Assembly: GCA_944391275.1 (NCBI GenBank)
Contig: CALXSZ010000190.1
Location: 1-5,750, forward strand
Origin: an uncultured Syntrophomonadaceae bacterium
GTDB taxonomy: Bacteria; Bacillota; Syntrophomonadia; Syntrophomonadales; Syntrophomonadaceae
Direction: 5' to 3'
DNA: 5,750 bases
A program made the translations under genes and the position numbers. The notes under the pieces are model-generated. The model was not told where the DNA came from. It saw only the letters and a list, made by a program, of their open reading frames with translations, and ran no database searches. Shown here piece after piece: positions 1 through 4,572 of this stretch; the first letter of the stretch is position 1, and each line of letters opens with the position of its first letter.

Positions 1-269
1 CATTGGACCCGAAAACTGCTCAAAAAGTTCTTACCTTAACCGAAGAAATTGTTCAGCGGGATCATTTAACCGCGCTTATGGTGACGCATAACATGAAGGA
101 TGCGCTCCAGATGGGCAACCGCTTAATTATGATGAATGATGGGCAGATTATTTTTGACGTAAAGGGCGATGAAAAAAAACGTTTGACAACGGAAGACTTA
201 TTGCAGAAATTTAAGATTTCCGTTGGAGAAGAACTCAATAATGACCGGATGCTTTTAGCAGAAGATTAA
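1..269 (+). CDS. ABC transporter ATP-binding protein, C-terminal end (5' truncated by window)
   Basis: This is the last part of an ABC transporter ATPase that energises import across the cytoplasmic membrane. The visible protein opens with LDPKTA, the D-loop just after the Walker B region; bases 1-2 would complete an alanine codon, giving ALDP. About 27 residues on, VTHNM holds the switch (H-loop) histidine. A regulatory-type tail follows, ending EELNNDRMLLAED. The NDRxLL ending and overall shape are those I associate with ATPases of the TrpXYZ-type systems (often annotated as putative tryptophan/tyrosine ABC transporters), which pair with a lipoprotein receptor and one or two permeases. Walker A, Q-loop, the signature motif and Walker B lie outside the window. 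ABC ATPase is near certain; the subfamily is a recollection-based inference. The gene ends with TAA at 267-269, and its partner genes are presumably upstream. Confidence 0.85.
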   Translation, partial: LDPKTAQKVLTLTEEIVQRDHLTALMVTHNMKDALQMGNRLIMMNDGQIIFDVKGDEKKRLTTEDLLQKFKISVGEELNNDRMLLAED

Positions 270-285
270 CTATGGAAGGATTTTT

Positions 286-396
286 GTGAAGAAAAAACGG
301 GCGCTTTTGGAGGAAGGTGGATTCCGTTCACGTCGTTTCCGGTCAACAACGGAGCGCATGTTGCATACAAACATACTTGGTCTTGTCATGTTATAA
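286..396 (+). CDS. Doubtful 36-residue basic ORF
   Basis: A GTG-initiated ORF of 36 codons starts 16 bp after the ABC ATPase gene. It has a plausible ribosome binding site, GGAAGGA at 274-280, five bases before the start. The predicted peptide begins with a run of lysines and arginine, contains an RSRRFRS stretch and ends LGLVML. I recognise no family. It may be a tiny gene at the end of the transporter operon, a remnant of a longer gene, or chance. Its only support is the ribosome binding site and the position; no codon-bias test was possible. Confidence 0.2.
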   Translation: MKKKRALLEEGGFRSRRFRSTTERMLHTNILGLVML

Positions 397-458
397 AAAA
401 AGGATGTCCGTCGGCACAAATTTCAGCAAATATTTCACAAACTGGCGTCTGGATATTG

Positions 459-496
459 AAACAACGCAAAAAACGTAATGGTTTTCTGCGTTGTTT
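459..496. terminator. Long hairpin between convergent units, probable bidirectional terminator
   Basis: AAACAACGCA (459-468) pairs with TGCGTTGTTT (487-496). After one mismatch, AAAAC (470-474) pairs with GTTTT (481-485), giving 15 of 16 paired positions around a 6-base loop. It lies between the + strand ABC unit and the - strand alkyltransferase gene, where a shared terminator is expected. The A-rich 5' arm and T-rich 3' arm give short T runs on both strands, but no strong U tail follows on either, so efficiency is uncertain. Confidence 0.5.
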
Positions 497-550
497 GTTT
501 CTGAGTTGTGCAATATGGCCAAAGGCGATCAATGTTTTCGATTAAGACGT

Positions 551-1087
551 TTATAGCGCAGTTCCTTTTCTTGGAATGAAGAGGGACGTCGTATCGACTT
601 TTTCCAAGGTTAACAACTGAACTTTTTTTTCGATGCCGCCCGCATATCCGGTTAAGTTCCCGTTTGCGCCTACAACCCGGTGACAAGGCACGATAATACT
701 GATCGCATTATGTCCAACGGCGCCGCCCACGGCCTGAGCGGACATTCGCGGGAAACCTCTCTGGGCAGCGATTTGTTTGGCAATCTCGCCGTAGGTCATG
801 GTCTGGCCATAAGGAATGGAAAGGAGGATCGCCCACACTTCTTTTTGAAAGGCCGTTCCAGTTAAATGGAGCGGTACCGTAAAGTCCGGTTCGTTTCCCG
901 TAAAATAAACGTCAAGCCAGCGTTTGGCTTCCGAAAAAAAAGGAATTTCCTTTTCTACATGTTCTTTATCCAGCGTTTGCGCAAAATATTTTTGCCCTTC
1001 AAACCATATCCCTGTTAAGCCCATAGGATCGGCCGCTAAAAGAATATTGCCAAGGGGGGAATTATAATAACTTATATACTGCATCAT
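551..1087 (-). CDS. ogt: Methylated-DNA--protein-cysteine S-methyltransferase (Ogt/MGMT family)
   Basis: This suicide DNA-repair protein moves methyl or longer alkyl groups from O6-alkylguanine (and O4-alkylthymine) onto its own cysteine. The 178-residue protein has the usual family length: an N-terminal RNase H-like domain (about 1-75) and a C-terminal catalytic domain. The acceptor motif PCHRV is at 134-138 with Cys135. The TYGEIA segment (98-103) carries the helix-turn-helix tyrosine (Tyr99), and GYAGG (147-151) and LLTLEK (158-163) complete the active-site signature. No Ada-type metal domain or AraC regulator is fused. The position of the classical 'arginine finger' (ARAVGG in human MGMT) reads SAQAVGG here, with Gln118. 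Two adjacent ATGs compete as start: GGAGGT (1091-1096) is 3 bases from the first and 6 from the second (1084), so the second may be used. It lies 69 bp downstream of the AlkA gene in the same direction, with no clear promoter between, so the two are probably co-transcribed. Confidence 0.95.
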   Translation of the reverse strand: MMQYISYYNSPLGNILLAADPMGLTGIWFEGQKYFAQTLDKEHVEKEIPFFSEAKRWLDVYFTGNEPDFTVPLHLTGTAFQKEVWAILLSIPYGQTMTYGEIAKQIAAQRGFPRMSAQAVGGAVGHNAISIIVPCHRVVGANGNLTGYAGGIEKKVQLLTLEKVDTTSLFIPRKGTAL

Positions 1088-1120
1088 TAGACCTCCATGC
1101 GAAACGCTCGTTTTATGAAT

Positions 1121-1153
1121 TTTGCCGCAGCATAGAATGAGTGAGGCGGCAAA
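1121..1153. other. Inverted repeat in the alkA-ogt gap
   Basis: TTTGCCGC (1121-1128) and GCGGCAAA (1146-1153) are perfect 8-base inverted arms separated by 17 bases. No T run follows on either strand, so it is not a convincing terminator. It could be an RNA processing or stability element between the two repair genes, or a weak partial terminator. Confidence 0.35.
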
Positions 1154-1156
1154 GAC

Positions 1157-1843
1157 TTATTCTTGCTTTTTACGGCGTTTACTGGTTTTCGTTGTTTCAC
1201 GAGGAATGGCTTTCTTTGGCGCGTAATCTTTCATATCCGGAAGAACCCCGCCGGATACGGCCCAGAGATAGAGACTTGCAACACTGCCGTAAGGACTAAA
1301 CCGTCTGCGATATTTTTCAAACCGTTTTCGGTCAATTTTCCTGTGGTGATAAACCATACGCAGCCCACGCTGGATCGCCAGATCATCAAAGCTAAAAATA
1401 TCCGGCCGCTGCAAACAGAACAATAAAATCATTTCCGCCGTCCAAACGCCGACGCCCTTAAGCGACACCAGTTCTTGGACGGCTTCTGCATCTGGTAACT
1501 GGGAAACCCTTTGCAAGTCAAATTCTTTCCTTTGCACCTTATCCGCAAAATCTTTGATATATTCAGCTTTACGAAAGGTCATTCCAAAAGATTGCAATTT
1601 GGAAATATCCGTTGCAGAAATACTTTCTGCGTGAATTTCTTGGAGTTCGTCTTTCATTCGCTGCCAAATCGTGGCCTGCGCTTTTGTCGATATTTGCTGT
1701 CCGATAATATGATGAACCACGGATGAAAATAAATCGGTATCGACTTCGCGATCAACATGGCCGACTTGATCGATGATTGTGCCTAAAATTTTATCTTTCT
1801 CTTTCAAGTATTCTATTTCAGTACGGCCATATTTGAAATACAA
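1157..1843 (-). CDS. alkA: DNA-3-methyladenine glycosylase II-like protein (AlkA family, HhH-GPD)
   Basis: This base-excision repair enzyme cuts the N-glycosidic bond of alkylated bases such as 3-methyladenine, leaving an abasic site. The 228-residue protein has the HhH-GPD fold. VHHIIGQQIS (43-52) is the conserved early helix. LVSLKGVGVWTAEMIL (125-140) is the helix-hairpin-helix DNA-binding motif. FSFDDLAIQRG (150-160) carries the catalytic aspartate, Asp153 or Asp154 (the second Asp aligns with the E. coli AlkA nucleophile). FSPYGSVASLYLWAV (182-196) matches the family's closing helix. It lacks the extra N-terminal domain of E. coli AlkA (282 residues), as do many Gram-positive homologues. 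The C-terminus is a lysine/arginine-rich tail. The start is TTG at 1841-1843, chosen because AGGAGGT (1851-1857) sits 7 bases upstream and no better in-frame ATG exists. It is probably the first gene of a two-gene alkylation-repair unit with ogt. Confidence 0.93.
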   Translation of the reverse strand: MYFKYGRTEIEYLKEKDKILGTIIDQVGHVDREVDTDLFSSVVHHIIGQQISTKAQATIWQRMKDELQEIHAESISATDISKLQSFGMTFRKAEYIKDFADKVQRKEFDLQRVSQLPDAEAVQELVSLKGVGVWTAEMILLFCLQRPDIFSFDDLAIQRGLRMVYHHRKIDRKRFEKYRRRFSPYGSVASLYLWAVSGGVLPDMKDYAPKKAIPRETTKTSKRRKKQE

Positions 1844-1850
1844 TCCTTAT

Positions 1851-1857
1851 ACCTCCT
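1851..1857 (-). promoter_or_regulatory. Ribosome binding site fixing a TTG start for alkA
   Basis: The minus strand reads AGGAGGT seven bases before TTG. This near-perfect Shine-Dalgarno sequence supports the TTG start over internal candidates. Confidence 0.8.
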
Positions 1858-1890
1858 ACTGATTGGATCGTTTCTTTTGAGGATAGAATT

Positions 1891-1930
1891 ATTTTATCAC
1901 AAATAACCGGACGATACGATTATAAAATCG
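1891..1930 (-). promoter_or_regulatory. Possible alkA promoter region with overlapping palindrome
   Basis: On the minus strand an extended -10 element, TGATAAAAT (1899-1891), precedes the alkA leader, with no good -35. A second -10-like TATAAT lies further upstream, inside the 14-bp imperfect palindrome CGATT-ATAA-AATCG (+ strand 1917-1930). The palindrome could be an operator, but AT-rich palindromes arise easily by chance. The intergenic region must hold a promoter, since a strong terminator ends the upstream MFS unit. Confidence 0.3.
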
Positions 1931-1953
1931 CCGGATATTGTTATTGAAATCGT

Positions 1954-1993
1954 AAAAAGCGGGCAGGAACTGGGTTGCGTCCTACCCGCTTTT
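1954..1993 (-). terminator. Intrinsic terminator of the MFS gene
   Basis: On the minus strand, AAAAGCGGGTAGGA (1993-1980) and TCCTGCCCGCTTTT (1968-1955) form a 14-bp stem with one mismatch around an 11-base loop. It ends in a run of five T (to 1954). It lies 37 bases after the MFS stop codon and separates that gene from alkA. Confidence 0.88.
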
Positions 1994-2029
1994 CGGCGTA
2001 CGCTGTTTGCTCGTTTAAATTATACATTT

Positions 2030-3274
2030 TTATGCTTGGTCCGTTTGAATGGGACTGGAACAAAACGTTTCCTGTTCGTTTGATGGGTTATGGTTTTTTT
2101 CATACACAGTCTGATTTTGCGGAAAGGGACTGCGGATGAAGAAGAGAACGGCAAAAAATAGGAAAACGGCTGTACCAATATAAAGAGGAAAATATAAAGC
2201 GTCGCCTGTGATGATTCCTACCCCATGTTCAAAGAGGCCTGAACCAAACATCCCTAAATTAAACATGGCCATAAAGAGCGCTGAAGCGATGGCAATTTTT
2301 TTAGGTGGAGTGATAAAACCGACTAGCATCATCAAACAAGACTGTGTGAGAGAAAAACCGATTCCACTCATAAAAATGAATCCACATAACCCGCCGATGT
2401 TTCGAGTTAAAGCACATCCTAACGAACCAATTGCAGTGAGGATAAAAAATATAGTTAATGAACGTCGTTGAAAACGTTGATATAAGACGGGATACAAAAG
2501 TCCACCGGACATACAACCAACCGAAAAACACACCGCAACGAGACCCGCTACAGTAGCTGAATCGATAATTTGGGCGCTCAAAAAAGAGCAACCAATGAGT
2601 AGCGGAGCAATTAAGACGCCAATAATCATCATCACAAAAGCGATCCCAATGGATAACTTGGGAAGTTTTTCTAAAGAATCCGTCTCCAGATCGGTCGACT
2701 GCGAAGCGGTTTTTTCCAAAGCGATTTTAGGGCAGCAAATCCAAAGGATGGTAAAAGGAATGAGCAGGAAAAGGTGCGTTAAAAACACATAGTTCCATGC
2801 AATATCGGCCAATAGGCCACCGACCCATTGGAGCAAACAGTTGGAGCCGAAACCGCAAAACATAGCGAAACCTAAAATACGCGGGCGCTTTTCAATCGGA
2901 ATCAATAAAGTGGCCATCGTATTTTCCAGACTCATCATTCCCCCGATTCCAAAGCAGGCACGAACGAGCAGAATGACGGAAAAATTTTTACACCAAAAAG
3001 GAAGTAGCGCTCCAATGACTTCGATGGAAGCGCATAACAAAATGATTGTACGGTAAGTAAGTTTTCTACCGGCGATCCAACCGATCAAGAGTCCAAAGAA
3101 GACGCTCGTTAACGAAGCTACGGTTGTTACGTATAAAGCTGACGAGGACGTTAAAGAGAAAGCCTCGGCGATTTTGGCAATTGCTGCATCGATGCTTCCC
3201 GGAATCTGACCGAGCGCGAAAATGGCCAAAACGGTTGCAACCGCTCGAACATACTGTTTTTTTTCATTCATCAT
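2030..3274 (-). CDS. MFS transporter, 12 transmembrane helices
   Basis: This is a Major Facilitator Superfamily secondary transporter of the inner membrane, most likely a proton-coupled drug or metabolite exporter (DHA1/AraJ-like); the substrate cannot be read from the sequence. The 414 residues (from the chosen ATG) hold about twelve hydrophobic segments in two halves, split by a polar cytoplasmic loop at about 183-206 that is rich in Asp, Glu, Lys and Ser. The loop after helix 2 reads GWIAGRKLTYR (65-75), a recognisable MFS motif A. The Gly/Pro-rich GQIPGSIDAAI in helix 1 is also typical. The C-terminus is a polar tail of about 30 residues. The start is ATG at 3274: AGGTGGG (3286-3280) lies just before it, and the longer reading from TTG at 3292 would place that ribosome binding site inside the gene. 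A second ATG follows immediately. A terminator-like hairpin precedes the gene on its own strand (see 3302-3351). No regulator is adjacent. Confidence 0.92.
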   Translation of the reverse strand: MMNEKKQYVRAVATVLAIFALGQIPGSIDAAIAKIAEAFSLTSSSALYVTTVASLTSVFFGLLIGWIAGRKLTYRTIILLCASIEVIGALLPFWCKNFSVILLVRACFGIGGMMSLENTMATLLIPIEKRPRILGFAMFCGFGSNCLLQWVGGLLADIAWNYVFLTHLFLLIPFTILWICCPKIALEKTASQSTDLETDSLEKLPKLSIGIAFVMMIIGVLIAPLLIGCSFLSAQIIDSATVAGLVAVCFSVGCMSGGLLYPVLYQRFQRRSLTIFFILTAIGSLGCALTRNIGGLCGFIFMSGIGFSLTQSCLMMLVGFITPPKKIAIASALFMAMFNLGMFGSGLFEHGVGIITGDALYFPLYIGTAVFLFFAVLFFIRSPFPQNQTVYEKNHNPSNEQETFCSSPIQTDQA

Positions 3275-3279
3275 TTTTA

Positions 3280-3286
3280 CCCACCT
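3280..3286 (-). promoter_or_regulatory. Ribosome binding site deciding the MFS start
   Basis: The minus strand reads AGGTGGG five bases before ATG at 3274. The TTG at 3292 has no comparable site upstream, so translation should begin at 3274. Confidence 0.7.
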
Positions 3287-3301
3287 ATTCAAAAAATTTA
3301 C

Positions 3302-3351
3302 AAAAATAAAAAAGCAGAAAGAGTAAGTCGTTTGGACTTACGCTTTCTGCT
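3302..3351 (-). terminator. Terminator-like hairpin in the MFS 5' leader
   Basis: On the minus strand AGCAGAAAG (3351-3343) and GTAAGTC (3341-3335) pair with GACTTAC (3329-3323) and CTTTCTGCT (3321-3313). This gives 16 base pairs broken by one mismatch, with a 5-base loop. The run TTTTTATTTTT follows immediately (3312-3302). This is a textbook intrinsic terminator, but it lies between the promoter at 3365-3394 and the MFS ribosome binding site. It is therefore either an attenuator that must be bypassed for MFS expression, the end of a very short RNA, or an operator that resembles a terminator. On the + strand no T run follows. Confidence 0.8.
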
Positions 3352-3364
3352 GCACAACACGGTT

Positions 3365-3394
3365 ATTATAATAGAAAAATTTTTTTCATGTAAG
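3365..3394 (-). promoter_or_regulatory. Sigma-A-type promoter for the MFS gene
   Basis: The minus strand has TATAAT (3370-3365) as a perfect -10, with CTTACA (3394-3389, 18-bp spacer) as a 4-of-6 -35; TTACAT with a 17-bp spacer is a poorer alternative. The expected start is near 3358-3360, only about 7-9 bases before the terminator hairpin. The surroundings are very AT-rich, so a chance TATAAT is possible. Confidence 0.6.
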
Positions 3395-3546
3395 TTTTTT
3401 TTAAAAATTTTTATTCTGATAACGAGAAAGAAGGCAAAGGAAAAAGTGATACGAACCATTGATAAAAAGTGGCGGGTCTATCCCAAAAAGGCTTTTGGAA
3501 AAACTTCCCCAGAGTTTATGAACGTTTCAAAAAGGAGAAATTAATT
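3395..3546. other. AT-rich intergenic stretch, nothing identified
   Basis: This stretch between the divergent MFS promoter and the decayed ORF begins with A/T homopolymer tracts. It contains only a short hairpin, CCAAAA/TTTTGG (3483-3498), without a T tail. A 70-codon + strand reading from 3332 would start inside the MFS terminator hairpin and has no sensible composition or ribosome binding site, so I do not call it. Confidence 0.5.
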
Positions 3547-3877
3547 TTGCTAAATTTCCGTTGGAAAGGGCGGGATGAGCACATTGTATCCACGTAGCTC
3601 AGTCGAACGGGATGAACATGGAATAGGGAATTCCAATGGAAACCGATGCGATTCAGGTTTTTTAGATGGGTAAAATATACCGGAAGCAAGAGCGTATTCA
3701 CCTGAAGAATGGAAACGAATGGAAGCAGAAGGAATCCAGGAGGTCTATCCAAAAGTTTACGCTATTTGTTTGACATGTTGTTTTGAACTGCCCGAACAAA
3801 TTGTCTGGCGTTTGATTTTTAAGAGATCGAATCGGGAAAATTGGCAATTGCTTTGGACAGTACCCATAGACGTTTGA
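3547..3877 (+). pseudogene. Decayed small gene, family not recognised
   Basis: Protein-like sequence is spread over the + frames here. The best piece is the frame ending TGA at 3875-3877. After a TAA at 3671-3673 it reads about 67 residues without a stop, including PEEWKRMEAEGIQEVYPKVY, a CLTCCFELPEQ stretch and NWQLLWTVPIDV. Its only internal ATG is at 3719 (52 codons), with no good ribosome binding site. Upstream in the same frame, ATG at 3575 (after GGGCGGG) runs 32 codons into that TAA. One base change of frame near 3625 would join RDEHGI to GIPMETDAIQVF. This pattern suggests a gene of about 100 residues broken by frameshifts and stops. The alternative is two small independent ORFs or chance. 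I see no domain and do not assign a function. Confidence 0.35.
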
Positions 3878-3932
3878 ATATCTTCCGTGTTTGATCGAAG
3901 GAGCGTAAAAAGAGGATAAAAGAAAAAAAGAC

Positions 3933-3960
3933 TTGACATATGGAAAAAGATCATTATAAT
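3933..3960 (+). promoter_or_regulatory. Consensus sigma-A promoter of the T-box operon
   Basis: TTGACA (3933-3938) and TATAAT (3955-3960) both match consensus perfectly, separated by 16 bp. The expected transcription start is near 3967-3968, just upstream of the T-box stem I sequence. The strong promoter suggests that control lies mainly in the leader RNA. Confidence 0.9.
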
Positions 3961-3967
3961 TATTTTC

Positions 3968-4234
3968 ATATTTTAAACCGATGAGGCGGAAGTTAAACCA
4001 TTGGCGCGCTCACAGAGAGCGGGGGGAGCTGAGAGCCCCGTAGAAGGCGAGATGGCAAATGGCCCGCTGAGGGAAAGGGGAACGGCCGGTTTGGGCTCAG
4101 TATCTTGACCGTGTGCTCGCGTTAAGGGCAGAGAATGTGTTGGCATTTTCGTTTGAGTGGATTGCTTCGGCAGTCTGAAAAAAGGTGGTACCATGGGTGT
4201 GAAACTCGTCCTTTGTGAGGGCGGGTTTTTTTTT
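3968..4234 (+). promoter_or_regulatory. T-box riboswitch leader, probably tRNA-Met responsive
   Basis: This leader RNA senses uncharged tRNA and controls read-through into the downstream operon. Stem I contains the AG-box AGAGAGC (4014-4020), a distal GGGG/CCCC helix (ending 4036-4039) and a basal helix GGCGG (3985-3989) with CCGCU (4064-4068). The specifier region reads CAA-AUG-G at 4056-4062, matching the usual GAA-NNN-purine pattern with AUG (Met) at 4059-4061; UGG (Trp) at 4060-4062 is the rival reading. A UUCG-capped stem (GAUUGC/GCAGUC, 4160-4175) sits where stem III is expected. The antiterminator follows: AAAGG (4181-4185) pairs with CCUUU (4210-4214), AUGGG (4193-4197) with CUCGU (4205-4209), and the T-box bulge is UGGUACC (4186-4192). 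The bulge UGGU pairs with ACCA, i.e. a tRNA with A73. This suits tRNA-Met, whereas bacterial tRNA-Trp usually has G73. The T-box call is very secure; the amino acid is a reasoned inference. Confidence 0.93.
4202..4234 (+). terminator. Regulated terminator of the T-box leader
   Basis: CUCGUCCU (4205-4212) pairs with AGGGCGGG (4218-4225) through six Watson-Crick and two G-U pairs, extended by A-U pairs at the base. Nine U follow (4226-4234). The 5' arm shares bases 4205-4212 with the 3' side of the antiterminator, so the two folds exclude each other. Uncharged tRNA should favour read-through. Confidence 0.93.
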
Positions 4235-4258
4235 AGCTATTTTATTTTTCGGTTGAAA

Positions 4259-4264
4259 AAGGAG
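4259..4264 (+). promoter_or_regulatory. Ribosome binding site deciding the Dabb start
   Basis: AAGGAG lies 8 bases before ATG at 4273. The in-frame GTG at 4264 overlaps this site and is therefore unlikely to be the start. Confidence 0.75.
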
Positions 4265-4272
4265 TGAAAAAA

Positions 4273-4572
4273 ATGGTGCATTTGGTATTGATGAAGTTTT
4301 ATCCTGGAAAATTCAATGAAAATGTACTGCGAACGATTCATATGGGCTACGCTGAAATTCAGCAGGAACTAAAGGATCGAATTTTATCCGTGCATTTGTG
4401 GCGAAATTGCATAGAAAGAGATCAAAATATGGATTTAATGATTCAAATAGATTTATCAGCGCCCGAGGATCTGCAAGTTTATCTGCGTCATCCACGACAT
4501 GTCGCTCTCATGCAGAAATATCAATCCGATATTGTATCGATTGTATCTTTTGATCGGGAGGAAACAGAATGA
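4273..4572 (+). CDS. Dabb-domain (stress-responsive alpha/beta-barrel) protein
   Basis: The 99-residue protein is a single Dabb (dimeric alpha+beta barrel, ferredoxin-like) domain, the family's usual size. It begins MVHLVLMKFYPG, the edge-strand pattern of these proteins. A helix around GYAEIQQELKDRI and a second strand (ILSVHLWRNC) follow. The Dabb-like end is DLSAPEDLQVYLRHPRHVALM, matching the typical 'YxxHPxHxxv' stretch, then a short acidic tail. Dabb proteins form dimers with a small-molecule cavity. Some are enzymes (cyclases, decarboxylase-like or monooxygenase-like activities), but most bacterial members have no known reaction. It is the first gene after the T-box terminator, and its stop codon overlaps the next start (ATGA, 4569-4572), so the two proteins are translationally coupled and probably share a pathway. 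A specific reaction cannot be assigned. Confidence 0.87.
   Translation: MVHLVLMKFYPGKFNENVLRTIHMGYAEIQQELKDRILSVHLWRNCIERDQNMDLMIQIDLSAPEDLQVYLRHPRHVALMQKYQSDIVSIVSFDREETE

Noticed and set aside
3367..3372. TATAAT on the + strand as a divergent promoter
   Set aside because: The sequence is nearly palindromic (TTATTATAATA), so it reads as TATAAT both ways. No acceptable -35 lies 16-18 bp upstream on the + strand, and no clear gene follows.
3483..3498. CCAAAA/TTTTGG hairpin as a terminator
   Set aside because: The stem is only 6 bp and no T run follows on the + strand.
3332..3544. 70-codon + strand reading frame
   Set aside because: It starts inside the terminator hairpin of the MFS leader, crosses A/T homopolymers, lacks a ribosome binding site and resembles no protein.
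3516..3969. Minus-strand reading frames of 70-78 codons opposite the decayed gene
   Set aside because: Their compositions are shadow-like (rich in Phe, Leu, Ser), they lack ribosome binding sites, and the second one overlaps the clear + strand promoter.
4052..4057. GGC (Gly), AUG or GCA (Ala) codons within GAGAUGGCAAAUGG as alternative specifiers
   Set aside because: GGC would need a tRNA-Gly with U73, calling for UGGA in the bulge rather than the observed UGGU. The first AUGG also pairs well with CCAU at 3998-4001, which places it in a helix.
3973..4194. 73-codon minus-strand reading frame across the T-box
   Set aside because: It lies entirely on the complement of a structured leader RNA, is Pro/Ser-rich and has no ribosome binding site.
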